DNA from: JAKFDK01 sp036676195 | Lineage (GTDB): Bacteria > Bacillota > Sulfobacillia > Symbiobacteriales > ZC4RG38 | DNA: 64,000 nt | Direction of reading: 5' to 3' | Assembly: GCA_036676195.1 (NCBI GenBank) | Contig: JAKFDK010000002.1 | Span: 19,468-83,467 of the forward strand | Shown here: positions 1-8,034 of the stretch, in pieces | Layout of the letters: every line of letters starts with the position of its first letter | Position numbering within the stretch: position 1 is the stretch's first letter | Position numbers and translations under genes: made by a program | The notes under the pieces: generated by a model | Databases searched by the model: none | The model's input: the letters and a program-made list of their open reading frames with translations, nothing else | What the model was told of the DNA's origin: nothing

Positions 1-643
1 TGCTGCTGTACCTGCTGTCACGGCTGGTCCGGCAGGGGCTGACCCGCCAGCACCTGGTGAGCACCGACCGCTTTCCCGGCGTGGACCCCTTTCACGGGCT
101 GGGGCAGTTGACCCCAGCCGATCTGTCCGCACTGTTCGCCCGTCGCCGGCCGGTCACCGGGCCGCAACTGGCCCAGGCCGTTACCGGCTGGCAGGCGTAT
201 TGCAGCCGGGATCCCCAGGCTATTGCCAGTTGGCTGGCCACCGAGCCGCCCCCCTCCCGTTTGTGCATGCTGCCTTCCGCTATCATCTGAGCTGCTTCCC
301 CGAGGTCCACACCGGCCTGAGCAGCACCGAGGCACTTGCCCTGAGCCTGCTCAGCCAGGAAAGCCAGTCCTTCCGCACCCTGCTGGGTGCAGTGCAAACA
401 CAGCAGCCGGTGGCCGGTTTAAGCGACCTGCACCTGGCAGCCCTGCTGCACGCCCTGTGCCACGGTGATACTCCCCTGCTTGACCTGGACGGCCCCCTGC
501 CCCGCTACGACCGGCCGGCGGCCAATCCCACCCTCACTCTGACCCCGGCAGGCCGGGAAGTGCTGAGCGGGCACCGCGACCGCCTCACCACCGTGGGCAT
601 CGACTGGTGGCTGGGCGGGGTCCACCTGCAGTCCGACCGCTGA
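1..643 (+). pseudogene. DUF1835-like protein, 5' end outside window, apparent frameshift
   Basis: Two reading frames join into one protein. The frame from base 3 reads to about base 250 (ending ...AIASWLATEPPP). The frame carrying LPFVHAAFRYHL then continues to the stop at 643. The switch falls on a run of six C at about 250-255; a seventh C would restore one open frame. The second half has the pattern of the C-terminal part of DUF1835 proteins: a conserved FPE.. hTGLS..E segment, a G-x-x-Q stretch, LTLTPAGREVLSG and a closing DWWLGGVHL. Function is unknown for the family. The frameshift may be a homopolymer sequencing error rather than true decay. The start lies upstream of the window. Confidence 0.6.
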
Positions 644-658
644 GCTCAAACCGCCGGT

Positions 659-1357
659 TTAACCCGTAATGGTATGATTAAAATAGCCCTTGATCAGGGT
701 CTGAATGTCCTGGGTGAAGAGCGTGCCATGGCCCGGCGCCACGCAGCGGATGTCCAGGCCCAGCAGCCGCTCCACCACCCGCTGGTACGGGCCGGGGGCC
801 GGTACGTTGCCCGTGGCCATCTGCGCCATGTTGGCCAGATTGGGCGCCGGATCCCACGGTCCGGTGTCACCGCCCACCTGGGAGAGGAAGTCGGAACTGA
901 ACAGGGTACCCGTCTTGCAGTCCAGAGCGATCAGCCCGTCCCACAGGTGCATTTCGGAGGGAATGCTGATCAGTTCCAGCTCACGGTCGCCCAGATCGAG
1001 CCGGTCGCCGTCCTTGGCCGCCTGCGGCCGATCATAAAGGCCCATGCCAATGAGCTGGTTGCTGCCCATCCGGGACGCCACCACCGTGGGCTGCGCCTCC
1101 TGCAGCAGCAGGGGCAGGGCGCCGCACTCGTCGGCCTCCACATGGGGCACCACCACATAGGCAATGCGGTCCAGCGGCAGCACTGCCGTAAGTTGCGCCC
1201 GCAGTCCCGCCCACATGGCCCGATTGCCGGTATGGAACAGCACGGGCTGTTCAGCCATGAGCACATAAGCATTAAACATCATATCCACGCGGCCCATGTG
1301 AGTGCGGAACATATGTAGGTCTGGCGTCACCTGGTGGTGGGCAAAGGTAAACTGCAT
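659..1357 (-). CDS. MBL-fold protein with flavodiiron-type (ODP) diiron site, no flavodoxin domain
   Basis: This 232-aa protein resembles the oxygen-binding diiron domain of flavodiiron proteins. The ligand pattern is visible: H72-x-E74-x-D76, H137 (SEMHLWD), D156 (SSDFL) and H210 (APGHG). It ends after the beta-lactamase fold, so there is no FMN-binding flavodoxin domain, and electrons would have to come from a separate partner. Such stand-alone ODP proteins are thought to reduce O2 or NO or to sense them; the activity here is inferred. The ATG at 1357 is preferred over the upstream GTG because GAGGAG sits 8 bases before it. The gene is monocistronic; the next gene upstream is separated by a hairpin at 1429-1453. 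Confidence 0.75.
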   Translation of the reverse strand: MQFTFAHHQVTPDLHMFRTHMGRVDMMFNAYVLMAEQPVLFHTGNRAMWAGLRAQLTAVLPLDRIAYVVVPHVEADECGALPLLLQEAQPTVVASRMGSNQLIGMGLYDRPQAAKDGDRLDLGDRELELISIPSEMHLWDGLIALDCKTGTLFSSDFLSQVGGDTGPWDPAPNLANMAQMATGNVPAPGPYQRVVERLLGLDIRCVAPGHGTLFTQDIQTLIKGYFNHTITG

Positions 1358-1428
1358 GGCGTACACTCCTCACGTTATGCTGTGTGGCGCGCCGGTTGGC
1401 GCCGGCGGATAGCCTCCGCTATGACAAC

Positions 1429-1453
1429 AAGACCCCCAGACTGCGGGGGTCTT
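1429..1453 (-). terminator. Hairpin after the small membrane protein gene
   Basis: Inverted repeat AAGACCCCC / GGGGGTCTT with a 7-base loop, 18 bases past the stop at 1471. The tail on the leftward strand (GTTGTC) is only weakly T-rich, so termination strength is uncertain. Confidence 0.55.
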
Positions 1454-1470
1454 GCCGAAGTTGCACTACA

Positions 1471-1725
1471 CTAATGCGAAGACAGGTTGGCCGCCTCTTT
1501 GACGGCAGTATCGAAGAATTCAGAGGGCAACATCAGATAAATCACTGCGGCAATCGCCGCCATCACGATGAAACCGAGCCAGGACTGCACGGCGGTAGCC
1601 GCCCAGGTCTGGGACCGCTTCCGGAAGACTGTGCTCACCAGCGCCATGACGAACAGGAATACCGCAAAGCCGACAGGCCAGGTAATATGGCGTGGTAAAC
1701 CGAACATACCGTGAAACTGCTCCAT
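1471..1725 (-). CDS. Small membrane protein with two helices, unknown function
   Basis: 84 aa. Two hydrophobic segments are seen at about residues 13-31 (ITWPVGFAVFLFVMALVS) and 53-74 (QSWLGFIVMAAIAAVIYL), joined by a basic loop (FRKRSQ). The ATG at 1725 has GAGGAGG 8 bases upstream; an in-frame GTG further out is less likely. It lies just downstream of livF on the same strand but 115 bases away and with its own ribosome site, so a link to amino-acid transport is not shown. I do not recognise the family. Confidence 0.6.
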   Translation of the reverse strand: MEQFHGMFGLPRHITWPVGFAVFLFVMALVSTVFRKRSQTWAATAVQSWLGFIVMAAIAAVIYLMLPSEFFDTAVKEAANLSSH

Positions 1726-1840
1726 GTATGATGCCTCCTCTGCGCGCACTCCACCACTAAAGGATAACTCAGGGAAGCTGAGTTACGCAACCCGGTTTGT
1801 GGCTGCTGCGCGCAGAATCCCACCCAACCTCGGTGGCGGT

Positions 1841-2548
1841 TCAGTGCCCGCCCAGATAGGCGGCAACCACGGCCTCATCATGTAGCAATTCCTGTGCCGG
1901 ACCGGAATGGACAACCTGCCCGGTCTCCAGCACATACCCGCGGTTGGCCATCGACAGGGCCATTGTGGCGTTCTGCTCCACCAGCAGGATTGTCGTACCC
2001 TTTTGCGAGATCTCGGCGATGATCCGGAACACCTCTTCCACCAGGCGCGGGGCCAGGCCCAGGGACGGTTCATCCAGCATCAGCATCCGGGGCCGGGCCA
2101 TCAGACCGCGACCGATGGCCAGCATCTGCTGTTCCCCGCCGGAGAGCGACCAGCCATAGCTGCGGGCGCGGTTCGCCAGATTCGGAAAGACCTCCAGGAC
2201 CCGGTCAATGTCTGCCTTGATTTGCCGGTCGGGATAGCCCAGAGCATAGGCAGCCACCTGCAGGTTTTCCACCACCGTCAGCCCGGGGAAAATTCGCCGG
2301 CCCTCGGGCACATGCGCCAGCCCGGTAGCGATGACTTCTTCTGGCGCCTTGCCGGCTATGGACTGTCCGTTAAACTCGATATTGCCCCGAGACGGCACCA
2401 CCCCGGAGATGGCCCGCAACAGCGTGGACTTACCAGCGCCGTTGGCCCCCACCAGGGTAACCACCTCGCCCTGGTTCACCACCAGATCGAGGCCGCGCAG
2501 GGCCTGGACCGGGCCATAGAACACGTCCAGATTACTGACCTGCAGCAC
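1841..2548 (-). CDS. livF: Branched-chain amino-acid ABC transporter ATPase LivF
   Basis: 235 aa, the normal LivF length. It is one of the two ATP-hydrolysing subunits of the high-affinity leucine/isoleucine/valine (or related amino acid) importer. Walker A is GANGAGKS, the signature LSGGEQQMLAIGR, and Walker B MLMLDEPSLGLAP, followed by the switch region VEQNA. The GTG at 2548 is chosen because the family starts at LQVSNLDVFYG and a G-rich site (AAGGGGGCGGG) lies just upstream. The start overlaps the last 17 bases of livG, indicating translational coupling. It is the last gene of the liv operon. Confidence 0.93.
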   Translation of the reverse strand: MLQVSNLDVFYGPVQALRGLDLVVNQGEVVTLVGANGAGKSTLLRAISGVVPSRGNIEFNGQSIAGKAPEEVIATGLAHVPEGRRIFPGLTVVENLQVAAYALGYPDRQIKADIDRVLEVFPNLANRARSYGWSLSGGEQQMLAIGRGLMARPRMLMLDEPSLGLAPRLVEEVFRIIAEISQKGTTILLVEQNATMALSMANRGYVLETGQVVHSGPAQELLHDEAVVAAYLGGH

Positions 2549-3320
2549 TGGCCATCCCGCCCCCTTTGCCCAGGTATGCCTCAATGACTGCCGGGTTGCG
2601 GCGGACCTCGGCGGCCGTGCCCTCGGCAATGCGCCGGCCGAAGTTCAGCACCGTCAGGCGATTACAGGCGTTCATCACCAGGTTCATATCGTGCTCGATC
2701 AGCACGATGGTCAGGTGCAGTTCCTCGTTCAGCCGCTTGATCAGCAGCAGTAAGTCCTGCTTTTCCGTCGGGTTCATCCCGGCTGCCGGTTCATCCAGCA
2801 GGAGCACCTTGGGACCGGTAGCCAGGGCGCGGGCAATCTCCAACAGCCGCTGCTGGCCATAGGGCAGGTCGTGGGGGAAATCCGCCACCCGGTGGGTCAG
2901 GCCCACCAGGTCCAGGGTCCGCAGGGCGGCCTGGCGCGTGGCGGCCTCCTCGTGCCGCTGGCGCGGCAGGCGCAGCAGCACATCAACCAGATTGGTGCGT
3001 GTGCGGCAATACTGGCCCACCGCCACATTATCAAGCACACTCAGCCGCTTGAACAGGCGGATGTTCTGAAAGGTACGGGCCAGGCCCAACTGCACCCGGG
3101 CATGGCCGCTGAGCCGGGTCACCTCTCGCCCCTCCAGCCGGACTGTACCCCGGGTAGGCTGGTATAGGCCGCTGACCAGGTTCAGGGTGGTCGACTTACC
3201 CGAGCCATTGGGTCCGATCAGGCCGTGGATTTCGCCTGGGACCACGTTCATGTCCAGGTCCTCCACCGCCACCAGGCCGCCGAATGCCTTGGTCAGTCCC
3301 CGCAGTTCCAGGGCGGTCAC
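2532..3320 (-). CDS. livG: Branched-chain amino-acid ABC transporter ATPase LivG
   Basis: 262 aa, the expected LivG length. Walker A is GPNGSGKST near residue 37, the signature LPYGQQRLLEIARAL, and Walker B LLLDEPAAGMNP, with the switch His in LIEHDMN. The typical LivG insert after the Q-loop (FQNIRLFKRLSVLDNV) is present. It pairs with LivF on the cytoplasmic face of the LivHM channel. The start overlaps the stop of livM in an ATGA arrangement (3317-3320). The substrate could be another amino acid or amide, since urea and aromatic-acid importers share this architecture. Confidence 0.93.
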   Translation of the reverse strand: MTALELRGLTKAFGGLVAVEDLDMNVVPGEIHGLIGPNGSGKSTTLNLVSGLYQPTRGTVRLEGREVTRLSGHARVQLGLARTFQNIRLFKRLSVLDNVAVGQYCRTRTNLVDVLLRLPRQRHEEAATRQAALRTLDLVGLTHRVADFPHDLPYGQQRLLEIARALATGPKVLLLDEPAAGMNPTEKQDLLLLIKRLNEELHLTIVLIEHDMNLVMNACNRLTVLNFGRRIAEGTAAEVRRNPAVIEAYLGKGGGMASAAGQ

Positions 3321-4282
3321 GCGGCCACACCTCCCTTGGTCCGCCGGGCTTTATCCCAATACCGGCGCATGAGACCGGCCACGCCCTCAGGCATGAAGAT
3401 CAGGATCACCATGAGCATGGCCCCGTAAATGGTCAGGTACCAGTCCTTGAACGAGCGCAGGACCTCAGGCAAATAAGTCACCAGCACTGCGCCCGCCACC
3501 GCCCCGGCGACGGAGTTACGCCCGCCGATCATCAACATGGCCAGCACAACAATATCAAACTCCAGATGGAAGACATCCGGGCTGATGTACTGGACCTGGT
3601 GGGCATACAGGGCCCCGGCCACACCGGCAATGGCCGCCGAGAGGGCAAAGGCCATCACCTTCAGCAGCGTCACGTTCACGCCGCTGGATTCCGCCGCCAG
3701 TTCGTCGTCCCTGACGGCCTCCAGCCCCCGGCCCAGGCGGCTGCGACGCAACCACAGCACGGCCACCACCACCACCGCCAGCAGGGTCAGCGACAGGTAA
3801 TAGTAGCGGAACGGGGTATCCAGCTTGATCAAACCCAGGTCGGGGACCGGAATGGCCCGAATGCCGCTGGGGCCGTGGGTAACCGTATCCCAGTTAATCA
3901 GAAACTGCCGCACCACCTGGGCAAAGCCGATGGTGGCCATGGTCAGGTAGTGGGTCTTCAGCTTCAGGGTCGGCAGGCCCAGCAGCACCCCGAAAAGCGC
4001 TGCCACCAGCGGCGCAGCCAGAAAACCGACCCAGATGGGCAGGTGTACATCTACGGTCAGAATGGCCGAGGTATAGGCGCCAATGCCCCAAAAGGCGGCA
4101 TGGGCAATGGACAGGATCCCGGTCAGGCCAAAGATGACATAGTAGCCCACAGCCAGAATGGCGTGGATGGCAGCCAGGTTCAGCATCTGCGTCCCATAAT
4201 TGGTGCGGGCCAGCAACGGGGCCAGTGCGGCCGCGACCAGCGCCAAGGCAGGGAGCCAGCGGGCAATGCCTTGCTGCTTCAT
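3317..4282 (-). CDS. livM: Branched-chain amino-acid ABC transporter permease LivM
   Basis: 321 aa and strongly hydrophobic, with about ten membrane segments. The conserved LivM stretch GLTGILSIAHAAFWGIGAY and the EAA-like loop RLGRGLEAVRDDELAAESSG that contacts the ATPases are seen. It ends with a short basic cytoplasmic tail. It overlaps livG by 4 bases at its end and livH by 4 bases at its start (ATGA), so the three genes are translationally coupled. It forms the membrane channel with LivH. Confidence 0.92.
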   Translation of the reverse strand: MKQQGIARWLPALALVAAALAPLLARTNYGTQMLNLAAIHAILAVGYYVIFGLTGILSIAHAAFWGIGAYTSAILTVDVHLPIWVGFLAAPLVAALFGVLLGLPTLKLKTHYLTMATIGFAQVVRQFLINWDTVTHGPSGIRAIPVPDLGLIKLDTPFRYYYLSLTLLAVVVVAVLWLRRSRLGRGLEAVRDDELAAESSGVNVTLLKVMAFALSAAIAGVAGALYAHQVQYISPDVFHLEFDIVVLAMLMIGGRNSVAGAVAGAVLVTYLPEVLRSFKDWYLTIYGAMLMVILIFMPEGVAGLMRRYWDKARRTKGGVAA

Positions 4283-5160
4283 GCCTTTTCCGCCACCTTT
4301 TCCCCAAAAATACCCTGTGGCCGCACGATCAGGAACAGAATGAGAATGGCAAAGGCATAGGCGTCCTTATAGCGGGAGTCCAGGAAGGTGGTAGCCAGTA
4401 CCTCCACCACACCCACCAGCAGACCCCCGGCGATCGCGCCGGGCACCGAACCCCACCCGCCAATGATGGTGGCCACGAAGGCTTTCAGCCCCATCAAAAA
4501 GCCCATGTCCAGGTTCACAAAAAAGACGGGAGCCACCAGCACACCCGCCAGGCACCCCAGGGCGGTGGACATGACGAAGCTTACTGTGCCAATGCGCGCC
4601 ACCCGGATGCCGATCAACTGGGCAGCCGCCCGGTCCTGTGCGGTGGCCCGCATCATCTTACCCGTACGGGTGTAAAAGAAGAAGAAGTACAGAGCCACCA
4701 CCAGCACGGCCGTGAACCCGATAATCAGCAGGTGTTGGGGCAGCACCGTAACCTCACCGAAGTTCAGCACCTTCCGGCCAAAGGGCTCGGTATACGAAAA
4801 CGGCACCGGACCCCAGATCTGCTGGGCCAGATTCTTGATGACCACCGCCGAAGCCAGGGTGGCCACCAGGAAGGTGGCAAAGTCGCCTCCGCGCAGCGGT
4901 CGGTAGGAGGTGCGCTCAAAGATGATCCCGATCACGGCCGAGACGAGCACCACGAGTAAAAAGGCGACCGGGAAGGAAAGCCCCATCATGTCCGGGCTGC
5001 CCGCCGTATAGACCAGGAATGCTCCCAACATCACGAACTCGCCCTGGGCAAAGTTAATAATGTTAACCGCGTTAATCAGCAGCACGAACCCCAGGGATAC
5101 CAGCCCGTAAATAGCCCCCATTGCCAGGCCGGTAATCAGCAACTGCAGCAGAATGCTCAT
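4279..5160 (-). CDS. livH: Branched-chain amino-acid ABC transporter permease LivH
   Basis: 293 aa, the usual LivH size. The hallmark LINAVNIINFAQGEFVMLGAF in the first third and the coupling loop TGKMMRATAQDRAAAQLIGI are present. The ATG at 5160 (MSILLQ) is preferred over the upstream in-frame ATG because a GAGGGGG site lies 7-8 bases before it and LivH proteins start directly with a membrane helix. It is separated from the binding-protein gene livK by 97 bases with no clear terminator, consistent with one operon. Confidence 0.92.
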   Translation of the reverse strand: MSILLQLLITGLAMGAIYGLVSLGFVLLINAVNIINFAQGEFVMLGAFLVYTAGSPDMMGLSFPVAFLLVVLVSAVIGIIFERTSYRPLRGGDFATFLVATLASAVVIKNLAQQIWGPVPFSYTEPFGRKVLNFGEVTVLPQHLLIIGFTAVLVVALYFFFFYTRTGKMMRATAQDRAAAQLIGIRVARIGTVSFVMSTALGCLAGVLVAPVFFVNLDMGFLMGLKAFVATIIGGWGSVPGAIAGGLLVGVVEVLATTFLDSRYKDAYAFAILILFLIVRPQGIFGEKVAEKA

Positions 5161-5257
5161 CCGGTCCCCCCTCATCCCCCGGCGGTATGGATCAAGGGGC
5201 AGGAGCACGATCCGCTCCCGCCCCTCCCCTCAACACTCAGGAACTGTTCCGCCCAGA

Positions 5258-6463
5258 CTACTTGGCGATCTTCTTGACCTGCACCAGCTTGCCCTTTTCC
5301 CACTTGGCAATAATGCCCTGGTGCAGGCCGTTGCCCTCGGGGTCAAAGCTGAACTTGCCGCTCACGCCCGGATAGTCCTTCACCTTCAACAGGGCATCCC
5401 GCAGGGCAGTACCGTCCTTGATGTCCTGCTTGCTCATGATGTCAAAGACCATCATGGCGCCGTCATAGTTGGTGCTGACCACAAACGAAATCGGCGTGCC
5501 CGGGTTGGCGGCCCTGGCCTTTTCGGTCCAGGCCTTGCTGGCCTCGTCCATACCGGCCATGGAGTCAATCAGGGTAATGGTACCTTCAGCGGCTTCCTTG
5601 GCCAACTGCAGGTACTCCGGAGTGGCAAAGCCGGGGCTGCCGATGATCTTGGCCGTCAGGCCCACCTGGGCTGCCTGGGCGCTGATCAGGCCGGAGTCAG
5701 TCGGCACAGAGTACACCAGCAGGTAGTCCGGATTGGCCTGCTTGATCTTCAGCAACTGGGCGGACACGTCCTTGTCGCCCTGGTTGAACTGCTCGGCGGC
5801 CACAAACTTGATGCCCGCCTTCTCCAGTTCCTTCTTCAGAATGTCGTAGCCGCCCTTGCCGTAGTCGTTGTTGGCATAGAGCATGGCTGGCTTCTTCGGC
5901 TTCACATCGTTGACCACGTAGTCGGCCACGATCAAGCCGGCCTCGTCGTCATTGGTACGGACCCGGAACACATACTCAAAGCCACTCTTGGTGGTGATGG
6001 CACCGGTGGCAGACGTAAAGGTCGGGACCTTGTTCGTCTTCATGACCGGCCCCAGTGGCATCACCAGCGGGGTAAAAGTTGGGCCCCAGACGGCGATCGG
6101 CTTTTCCGCCAGCACCTTATTGTAGGCAGCCAGGGCGCCGTTCGGGTTGGACTGGTCGTCTTCCACGATCACCTCGATCTTGCGGCCCTTGATGCCACCC
6201 TTGTCGTTCCATTCTTTGGCAGCCGTCTGTACGCCCGCGGCCACCTGCTTGCCGGTGGCAGCCAGGTTGCCCGTCATAGCGGTAACCACCGCAACCTTGA
6301 TCGGCTCGGTGGAAGCCGGCTGTGCGGCCGGTTGCTGCGTCTGCGCGGCCGGCTGCTGCGTTGGCGCGGCCGGCTGTTCCGCCGCCTTCTGCCCGCCACA
6401 GGCCGTCAGAAGCATGGCCGCCGACAGGAACAAGGTTGCGAAGGTTCCGAGACGTTTTTGCAT
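5258..6463 (-). CDS. livK: Branched-chain amino-acid binding lipoprotein LivK
   Basis: 401 aa. It has a lipoprotein signal: basic start MQKR, a hydrophobic core, and lipobox LLTACGG with the lipidated Cys at residue 22. A linker of A/Q/P repeats (about residues 28-50) follows, then a periplasmic-binding fold typical of LivJ/LivK (opening IKVAVVTAMTGNLAATGKQ). It captures the ligand outside the membrane and delivers it to LivHM. The ATG at 6463 is chosen from the signal peptide; the AGAGGGGG site is somewhat far upstream (about 12 bases). It is first in the operon, so the promoter should lie in 6464-6575. Confidence 0.92.
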   Translation of the reverse strand: MQKRLGTFATLFLSAAMLLTACGGQKAAEQPAAPTQQPAAQTQQPAAQPASTEPIKVAVVTAMTGNLAATGKQVAAGVQTAAKEWNDKGGIKGRKIEVIVEDDQSNPNGALAAYNKVLAEKPIAVWGPTFTPLVMPLGPVMKTNKVPTFTSATGAITTKSGFEYVFRVRTNDDEAGLIVADYVVNDVKPKKPAMLYANNDYGKGGYDILKKELEKAGIKFVAAEQFNQGDKDVSAQLLKIKQANPDYLLVYSVPTDSGLISAQAAQVGLTAKIIGSPGFATPEYLQLAKEAAEGTITLIDSMAGMDEASKAWTEKARAANPGTPISFVVSTNYDGAMMVFDIMSKQDIKDGTALRDALLKVKDYPGVSGKFSFDPEGNGLHQGIIAKWEKGKLVQVKKIAK

Positions 6464-6565
6464 TTCTAACTTTTCCCCCTCTGAGCATACGGTTATGTAG
6501 TCTTCTATACTACGAAAGTCACATAAGTTCCTTTGATGTAGAAGCACGTTTTTTGCGAGGATGAA

Positions 6566-6755
6566 TCAAATGGGGTCGGTCTGCAGGGCGCTACCCATGA
6601 TGACCTCGTCGATCCTGTCCGGTTCCATTGCGGCCTCGGCCACAGCCCAACCGATGACCAGTCCGCCCACCGTGTTGGTCCGATACCTCCTGGAATACAC
6701 CCCCGAACCGCCCGATCGGGGTGCGTGCGGCACCGAGTATCAGGACCTCTTCCAT
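6566..6755 (-). pseudogene. Thiolase N-terminal remnant, frameshifted and truncated
   Basis: Starting from an ATG with a good GGAGGGG site 8 bases upstream, the leftward strand reads MEEVLILGAARTPIGRFGGV, a clear acetyl-CoA acetyltransferase N-terminus. After about 23 residues the frame breaks. Another frame continues the family pattern VGGLVIGWAVAEAAMEPDRI and DEVIMGSALQ, then stops at 6566. Only about 60 of some 390 residues remain, and the catalytic Cys and the rest are missing. It abuts the livK upstream region, so a deletion or rearrangement probably removed the remainder. An intact thiolase exists at 21010-22185. Confidence 0.75.
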
Positions 6756-6804
6756 CGCGTAAACCCCTCCCAGATACCGGCGGCGGCTGCCGCCGATGGC
6801 CGTC

Positions 6805-6985
6805 TCAGCCCGGTATGCCCCCCAGGGGGGTGAGCCAGGCGAGCAGGCTGCTGATCATTTCGGCCGGATAGCGACTGTTCTGGCCAGTGCCCGCCTCGCC
6901 GGCCTCCTGGACCAGGTGGACCCAGGCCACCACCTCTCCGTCGGTCATCCGCCTGATCTGGAGGTACAGACAGACACATGAAACA
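6805..6985 (-). pseudogene. Possible thioesterase C-terminal remnant
   Basis: Directly upstream of the thiolase remnant and on the same strand, one frame reads IRRMTDGEVVAWVHLVQEAG then SRYPAEMISSLLAWLTPLG to a stop at 6805. The DGEVVA strand and the R-x-P-x-E-x-x-x-x-L ending resemble the C-terminus of 4-hydroxybenzoyl-CoA-type (YbgC/FadM) thioesterases. No upstream part of such a gene is found, so this would be a fragment. The assignment is tentative and rests on short similarity and on the neighbouring thiolase fragment. Confidence 0.3.
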
Positions 6986-7043
6986 CCCGAGTAGCAGTTT
7001 CTAGAATCTTCCTTTCCTTGTTTTGCAACATGCGGTTTCCTTC

Positions 7044-7117
7044 CCGACCGTTCCGGATTCTCTTTGCGGCATGCTCGCTCTCCTTACCGACCGGTTAGCT
7101 TCACATAACCGACCGTT
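7044..7117. promoter_or_regulatory. Three operator-like CCGACCG repeats
   Basis: CCGACCGTT (7044-7052), ACCGACCGGTT (7086-7096) and AACCGACCGTT (7107-7117) lie in 74 bases. The middle copy carries a short palindrome (ACCGACCGGT). ACCGACCGGT-type sites are common for TetR-family regulators of fatty-acid genes. They sit upstream of the decayed thioesterase and thiolase remnants, so they may be the surviving control region of that operon. No regulator gene is present nearby. Confidence 0.4.
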
Positions 7118-7286
7118 CAACAACAGAATAAGTCATATGTGCAGATTTTGCAAGATACGAATTTTTGTTCGACTTTGCTGTATGGACTAACAAAAAAGTG
7201 GCTCTTCGCCAGGTTTCGTGCCGTCCGGTTGAAGCCGGCGATACCCGGCAAGGTCGTGCTTCCCCTGCTCTTCATCTCAGGGCTCT

Positions 7287-7494
7287 CCTGGGTCTCAACC
7301 AAATTTTTAACACGGCGCCGCCGTACCAGCGTTATAATTCTAGCTGAGACACCCGTTTGGAGGCCCGTAAGGACATAAAAGACGGCAAAATGGCCGAAAA
7401 GCACCGGTTTTAGCGTGCTCCTGCGTTCCTGGGCCGAGCCTCAACCAAAAATTTGACGGCAATCCGCCCCTCTCTTGGTAAATTTCTGGTTGAG
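7287..7494. repeat. Three copies of a CTCAACCA-AAATTT element, two inverted
   Basis: Copy 1 at 7287-7311 (CCTGGGTCTCAACCAAATTT) and copy 2 at 7428-7456 (CCTGGG..CTCAACCAAAAATTTGAC) are direct repeats. Copy 3 at 7477-7494 is the reverse complement (CTCAACCAGAAATTTACC). Copies 2 and 3 could fold into a stem of about 18 bp with a 20-base loop. The surroundings (7118-7680) show no convincing gene. The origin may be a mobile-element end or a small structured RNA; this is not resolved. Confidence 0.45.
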
Positions 7495-7682
7495 GGCACC
7501 CAGCCGGAGCGCTCCGGCCCCCGGCTACGGCAGTACCAGGGGCCGGCGGGGGCAAGGGACCCGCCGCCGAAAGGGCAGAGAAACAGGACCGAATAGGAAA
7601 AATTTATCTCTCCCCTCCCTCAGGGGAGGGTACCAACTGGAGGCCTCGCTGAAAGCGAAACCGCTTCCTCATAATGTAAGGG

Positions 7683-7724
7683 TGGCTCACTCTTACTTGA
7701 TCACACTGGCTCACTTTTACTTGA
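7683..7724. mobile_element. IS-end-like tandem repeat (IS21-type, remnant)
   Basis: TGGCTCACTCTTACTTGA (7683-7700) and TGGCTCACTTTTACTTGA (7707-7724) are near-identical 18-mers with a 24-bp period. Tandem TGGCTCA..TTGA-type repeats are characteristic of the ends of IS21-family elements. No istA/istB transposase gene and no second end are seen, so this would be a solo end left after deletion. The family assignment is from memory of end patterns and needs a database check. Confidence 0.4.
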
Positions 7725-7795
7725 CCAAACACACTTTGCAATTATATGTTAATAAGAGACAGTTCCCGGATTGTCCGTGGGGGCGCCATGAAGAA

Positions 7796-7821
7796 GCCAC
7801 CCGGCATCACGACCGGGTGGC
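7796..7821. repeat. Perfect 9-bp inverted repeat
   Basis: GCCACCCGG / CCGGGTGGC with an 8-base loop, followed rightward by CACTGTCTTTAATT. It could act as a weak rightward terminator beside the IS-end-like repeat, but no gene precedes it. Confidence 0.4.
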
Positions 7822-8034
7822 CACTGTCTTTAATTCGGTTAGTGTTGGCTCAGCCAGCCAGCAACGCGGGGCGGTTTCGGATCCCCCGGATTTGCTACGG
7901 GGAGCGCTGGAGGGTCGAACCGATGTGAAACTGGCCCTTCCGGAAGGACTGTACGGGGCATGCCACATGGCAGGCCCCCGTACCTGAACCAGGCGCTATG
8001 GCGCATCGAACATGTGATTCCCATGTTCAACGCC

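Noticed and set aside
6561..6833. Rightward 90-codon frame at the livK upstream region
   Set aside because: It is the mirror of the thiolase remnant and has no family pattern.
7117..7404. Leftward 95-codon frame
   Set aside because: No domain, no ribosome site, and it covers the CTCAACCA repeats; probably chance.
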